NCBI GenBank assembly: GCA_900543295.1
Contig: UQQY01000106.1
Coordinates: 1-8,183 of the forward strand
Length of the DNA stretch: 8,183 nucleotides
Direction of reading: 5' to 3'
From: an uncultured Oscillospiraceae bacterium
GTDB lineage: Bacteria > Bacillota > Clostridia > Oscillospirales > Ruminococcaceae
Below, in pieces: positions 6,580 to 8,183 of the stretch. Both the position numbers and the translations under genes were made by a program. Below the pieces are notes generated by a model. The model had not been told where the DNA came from. It worked only from the letters and a program-made list of their open reading frames with translations, and did no database searches. Numbering within the stretch: position 1 is the first letter of the stretch; each line of letters opens with the position of its first letter.

Positions 6580-7722
6580 TTACCCTAATAATCCTCCAAG
6601 CTCTTTTTCCAAGCTCCCCATAAATACCTGCTCTGAAAACAGTGTATCAAACACCTCAAGCGTGTTTTTTCTCATCTTCAGATTTTCCGCCGCCGTCATC
6701 GCAGCAACTCTTTGTGCTGTTTTCGCCGGATTCCCGCGGCATACATTGACGCCAATCTCATGTTCCTCCACCAGACGATGCGTATCCGCCTCAATTGTAT
6801 TTAATATAGGAAGACCGCCCGCAAAATAATCAAGAGATTTCATCGTAAGCCCTACGCAAACGCTTTCTTTCATCACATTGATGCCAAAATGACAGCAATC
6901 AAATATGGCCTGCTTTTCTTTTGCGTCATATATTTTTCCATGAAAGCGGACAGACGCGCCCGTCTCCTCAACCGACTGCACAAAACGCTCCCGCGACTCT
7001 CCGTCACCAATAATATGCAGTGTTACCGGACGTCTGACAGTAATCTCACGGATCAACTCCGCAATCAGCGGAATATCAATAATATTATTAATAGAACCAA
7101 GATAGCAAAGCGACAAGGCCTCGCCCTCCGGCGCTTTTGGATTTTCCACGTTTTTTTCCGGACGGCACAGATACAAAATACCGGTTTTCTTTCCCTCAAG
7201 CTGCTTTGCCAGGCGCTCGCGATACAGCTCGCATTCCAATGTAATAAGATCCGCTGCCGACAGCCCCGCATCCCGCACTTGACGCCAGACGACAAACGGA
7301 AGCGCCAGCAACGTTTTTGCCTTGCTGCTTGGAAACGTCTCCGGCCAAAGATCATAAAGATCCAGCACAAGCTTGACATGGGGATGCTTCTTTTTATATT
7401 TGCGCGCCTCTTCCGCCATACTGTTTGGCGGAACCATAACAAAAAGAAAATCCGGATTCAGCTCTTCAACCTTTTCAAACGCCTTCTGCGCAAAATCCGC
7501 ATGCGAGCGCAGACGCGCCAGCGACAGATTTTTTTCATAGGGTTTCGTCGGAATCTGAATACAATTTTCAAGATCCGTATGAAAAGATTTTTTTTCTATA
7601 TGGCTGAAATCCGAAATAATATAGGTACAATCATAATTTCTGCTATGCAGAAACTGCTCAATCAAACGTATACGATGATCATAATAATGAAAGCAACTGA
7701 TACAAACAGCTTTCTTGCTCAT
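6580..7722 (-). CDS. Family 4-type glycosyltransferase (GT-B fold), first gene of the operon
   Basis: A 380-residue GT-B glycosyltransferase of the GT4 type, expected to transfer a sugar from a nucleotide donor in the cytoplasm during glycan assembly. The N-terminal half carries HYYDHRIRL (12-20) and VLDLYDLWPETFP (119-131), a common GT4 acceptor-domain motif. The donor half carries LCYLGSIN (205-212), LHIIGDGESRERF (235-247), VRFHGKIYD (258-266), and the nucleotide-sugar region GLTMKSLDYFAGGLPILN (291-308). Here D298 stands where most relatives have the second Glu of the E-x7-E motif. The start at 7722 is fixed by AAAGGAGG 6 nt upstream; an in-frame TTG at 7767 would add 15 residues (LRVYPSDKGERRPR after the initiator) with no ribosome site. 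It is the first gene after the operon promoter. Donor sugar is not recognisable. Confidence 0.9.
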   Translation of the reverse strand: MSKKAVCISCFHYYDHRIRLIEQFLHSRNYDCTYIISDFSHIEKKSFHTDLENCIQIPTKPYEKNLSLARLRSHADFAQKAFEKVEELNPDFLFVMVPPNSMAEEARKYKKKHPHVKLVLDLYDLWPETFPSSKAKTLLALPFVVWRQVRDAGLSAADLITLECELYRERLAKQLEGKKTGILYLCRPEKNVENPKAPEGEALSLCYLGSINNIIDIPLIAELIREITVRRPVTLHIIGDGESRERFVQSVEETGASVRFHGKIYDAKEKQAIFDCCHFGINVMKESVCVGLTMKSLDYFAGGLPILNTIEADTHRLVEEHEIGVNVCRGNPAKTAQRVAAMTAAENLKMRKNTLEVFDTLFSEQVFMGSLEKELGGLLG

Positions 7723-7728
7723 GCGCGG

Positions 7729-7736
7729 CCTCCTTT
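7729..7736 (-). promoter_or_regulatory. Strong ribosome binding site of the GT4 gene
   Basis: AAAGGAGG on the minus strand with 6 nt to the ATG at 7722. This near-perfect site decides the start against the in-frame TTG at 7767. Confidence 0.85.
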
Positions 7737-7831
7737 CGCCCTTGTCCGACGGATAAACACGCAGCAATATGCTTCACAGCCTGACCTTTTTCTTAATGAA
7801 AAGCGCCAGCAGCATATCCTGAACCTTTTCA

Positions 7832-7847
7832 GCATTTTCCCAAATGC
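7832..7847 (-). repeat. Perfect 6-bp hairpin in the operon leader
   Basis: GCATTT and AAATGC are exact inverted copies separated by 4 nt (GGGA as read on the transcribed strand). In RNA this is a compact tetraloop hairpin. There is no downstream U-tract. Confidence 0.5.
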
Positions 7848-7867
7848 AGATGGTTAAAGAACCGGAT

Positions 7868-7911
7868 ATAAGCCCGTTTTCTGCTTAATTTTTCTTTTTA
7901 ATCGGGCTTAT
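7868..7911. repeat. 9-bp inverted repeat at the operon transcription start
   Basis: ATAAGCCCG (7868-7876) and CGGGCTTAT (7903-7911) are exact inverted copies, 26 nt apart. The right arm overlaps the end of the minus-strand -10 box and the predicted start point; the left arm is in the leader. It could be a pair of operator half-sites, or a 5'-terminal RNA stem if transcription starts early in the right arm. A terminator is unlikely because no gene ends here. Confidence 0.55.
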
Positions 7912-7938
7912 TATAACATGCTTTTTACATAATTTCAA
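7910..7938 (-). promoter_or_regulatory. Sigma-A promoter of the polysaccharide operon
   Basis: Read on the minus strand: -35 TTGAAA (7933-7938), a 17-nt spacer, and -10 TATAAT (7910-7915), with TG one base upstream giving an extended -10. One of six -35 bases departs from consensus and the -10 is perfect. Transcription should begin near 7903 and run left through all seven surface-glycan genes. No second promoter of similar quality was noticed inside the operon. Confidence 0.85.
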
Positions 7939-7976
7939 CCGAAATATAAGACGGCGGACTTTTCGTTACAAAAAGC

Positions 7977-8005
7977 TTTACAATTATTTTAAACTGTGAT
8001 ATACT
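7977..8005 (+). promoter_or_regulatory. Sigma-A promoter of rpsO
   Basis: -35 TTTACA (7977-7982), a 17-nt spacer, and -10 TATACT (8000-8005), preceded by TG plus one base (7997-7999), an extended -10. Transcription should begin near 8012. The two divergent -35 boxes are only 38 bp apart. Confidence 0.85.
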
Positions 8006-8011
8006 TTTAAA

Positions 8012-8109
8012 GTGCCGTGCCATGGCTTCGGGATTAAGCCCTATATAAATGAAGGGAATTTTGCCTGCCCCCTGCTATGACGCCGCAACTATTGAAAGAG
8101 GTGAAAACC
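8012..8109 (+). promoter_or_regulatory. rpsO 5' leader, candidate S15 autoregulatory RNA
   Basis: About 100 nt between the predicted start and the rpsO ATG. GGCTT (8024-8028) can pair with AAGCC (8036-8040); a competing CCCT (8039-8042) with AGGG (8053-8056) is possible, so alternative folds exist. Bacterial S15 commonly represses its own translation by binding such leaders (established knowledge). That this leader does so is inference, and I could not match it to a specific known S15 leader class. Confidence 0.45.
8095..8103 (+). promoter_or_regulatory. Ribosome binding site of rpsO
   Basis: AAAGAGGTG, 6 nt before the ATG at 8110. It is a strong site, as expected for a ribosomal protein gene. 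Confidence 0.8.
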
Positions 8110-8183
8110 ATGTTAAGAAAAGAAGAAAAAACGGCTGTCATCGAGAACAATCGTCTTCATGACAAAGACACCGGTTCGCCGGA
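8110..8183 (+). CDS. rpsO: 30S ribosomal protein S15, 5' part only
   Basis: S15 binds the central domain of 16S rRNA and helps build the 30S platform. Only 24 complete codons are in the window. The translation begins MLRKEEKTAVIENNRLHDKD and continues TGSPE, matching the conserved S15 N-terminus, where a basic helix ends in the invariant D-TGSPE turn before the next helix. The start has a good ribosome site, its own promoter and a leader of about 100 nt. It is transcribed away from the polysaccharide operon and is probably unrelated to it in function. In many bacteria pnp follows rpsO; that would lie beyond the right edge. Confidence 0.93.
   Translation, partial: MLRKEEKTAVIENNRLHDKDTGSP

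Larger units (their letters stand above)
7723..7903 (-). promoter_or_regulatory. Structured 5' leader of the polysaccharide operon
   Basis: About 180 nt lie between the predicted transcription start (near 7903) and the first gene. This leader can form a perfect 6-bp hairpin GCATTT-GGGA-AAATGC (7832-7847). Further down, an ATATGCT/AGCATAT pair (7811-7817 with 7767-7773) encloses CTGGC/GTCAG and a short A/T-rich apical stem. No U-run follows the hairpins, so a plain attenuator terminator is not evident, and no known riboswitch class is recognised. Two short reading frames here have no convincing ribosome site. The leader itself is well supported by the promoter; its regulatory role is inference. 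Confidence 0.5.

Noticed and set aside
7774..7815. 13-residue MLLALFIKKKVRL reading frame, open upstream to a TAA near 7888, as a leader peptide or gene remnant
   Set aside because: No ribosome site before its ATG and no start codon in the upstream open part. The sequence looks protein-like but matches nothing I recognise, and it is too short to support.
7719..7835. 38-codon minus-strand reading frame in the leader ending on the GT4 start (ATGA overlap)
   Set aside because: Its ATG lies within the hairpin stem, there is only a weak GGGAAA ahead of it, and the product is an odd Cys/Arg-rich string that looks like an out-of-frame reading.
6889..7857. Long 322-codon plus-strand open frame opposite the GT4 gene
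   Set aside because: It is antisense to a gene with clear GT-B motifs, its product is basic and low in recognisable motifs, and it is a shadow frame that happens to lack stops.
7868..7911. The 9-bp inverted repeat as a transcription terminator
   Set aside because: No gene ends beside it on either strand, the loop is 26 nt, and it lies on a promoter and start point.
1..8183. CRISPR arrays, insertion sequences, tRNA or rRNA genes
   Set aside because: No regularly spaced direct repeats, transposase motifs, terminal inverted repeats around a gene, or tRNA-like cloverleaf sequences were seen.

Overview
This window carries one long leftward (minus-strand) operon for a cell-surface polysaccharide, and the divergently read start of rpsO at the right edge. 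The organism looks like a low-to-mid GC Gram-positive of the class Clostridia, possibly in the Oscillospirales. Support for this is the S15 N-terminus, strong AGGAGG-like ribosome sites, textbook sigma-A promoters with extended -10 elements, and a Wzx-type flippase and ligase/polymerase beside LicD-type decoration genes. The genus cannot be fixed from this sequence.

Layout from right to left: rpsO (from 8110, plus strand, cut by the window edge) has its own promoter and a leader of about 100 nt. A promoter facing the other way starts the polysaccharide operon near 7903. Its leader of about 180 nt can fold into several hairpins. It is followed by a GT4-type glycosyltransferase (6580-7722), a GT2-type glycosyltransferase (5605-6552), an O-antigen ligase/polymerase-like membrane protein (4159-5586), a Wzx-like flippase (2717-4162), a class V PLP aminotransferase (1572-2675), a LicC/PntC-like cytidylyltransferase (859-1575) and a LicD-family transferase (1-833, cut by the left edge). 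Gaps are 18-41 nt or 4-nt overlaps, and I see no terminator between genes, so this reads as one transcription unit running off the left edge.

How the genes may work together: the two glycosyltransferases extend a lipid-linked glycan at the inner face of the membrane. The flippase exports it and the ligase/polymerase-like protein polymerises or attaches it outside. The last three genes look like a decoration module. An aminotransferase next to a LicC/PntC-type nucleotidyltransferase and a LicD transferase, with no choline kinase or choline importer in view, fits a 2-aminoethylphosphonate (AEP) route: phosphonoacetaldehyde to AEP to CMP-AEP to AEP-decorated glycan. The two enzymes that would make the C-P bond precursor (PepM and Ppd) are not in the window. 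This is therefore a hypothesis that the sequence to the left of base 1 would settle. The window has no sign of CRISPR, insertion sequences, tRNA or rRNA.
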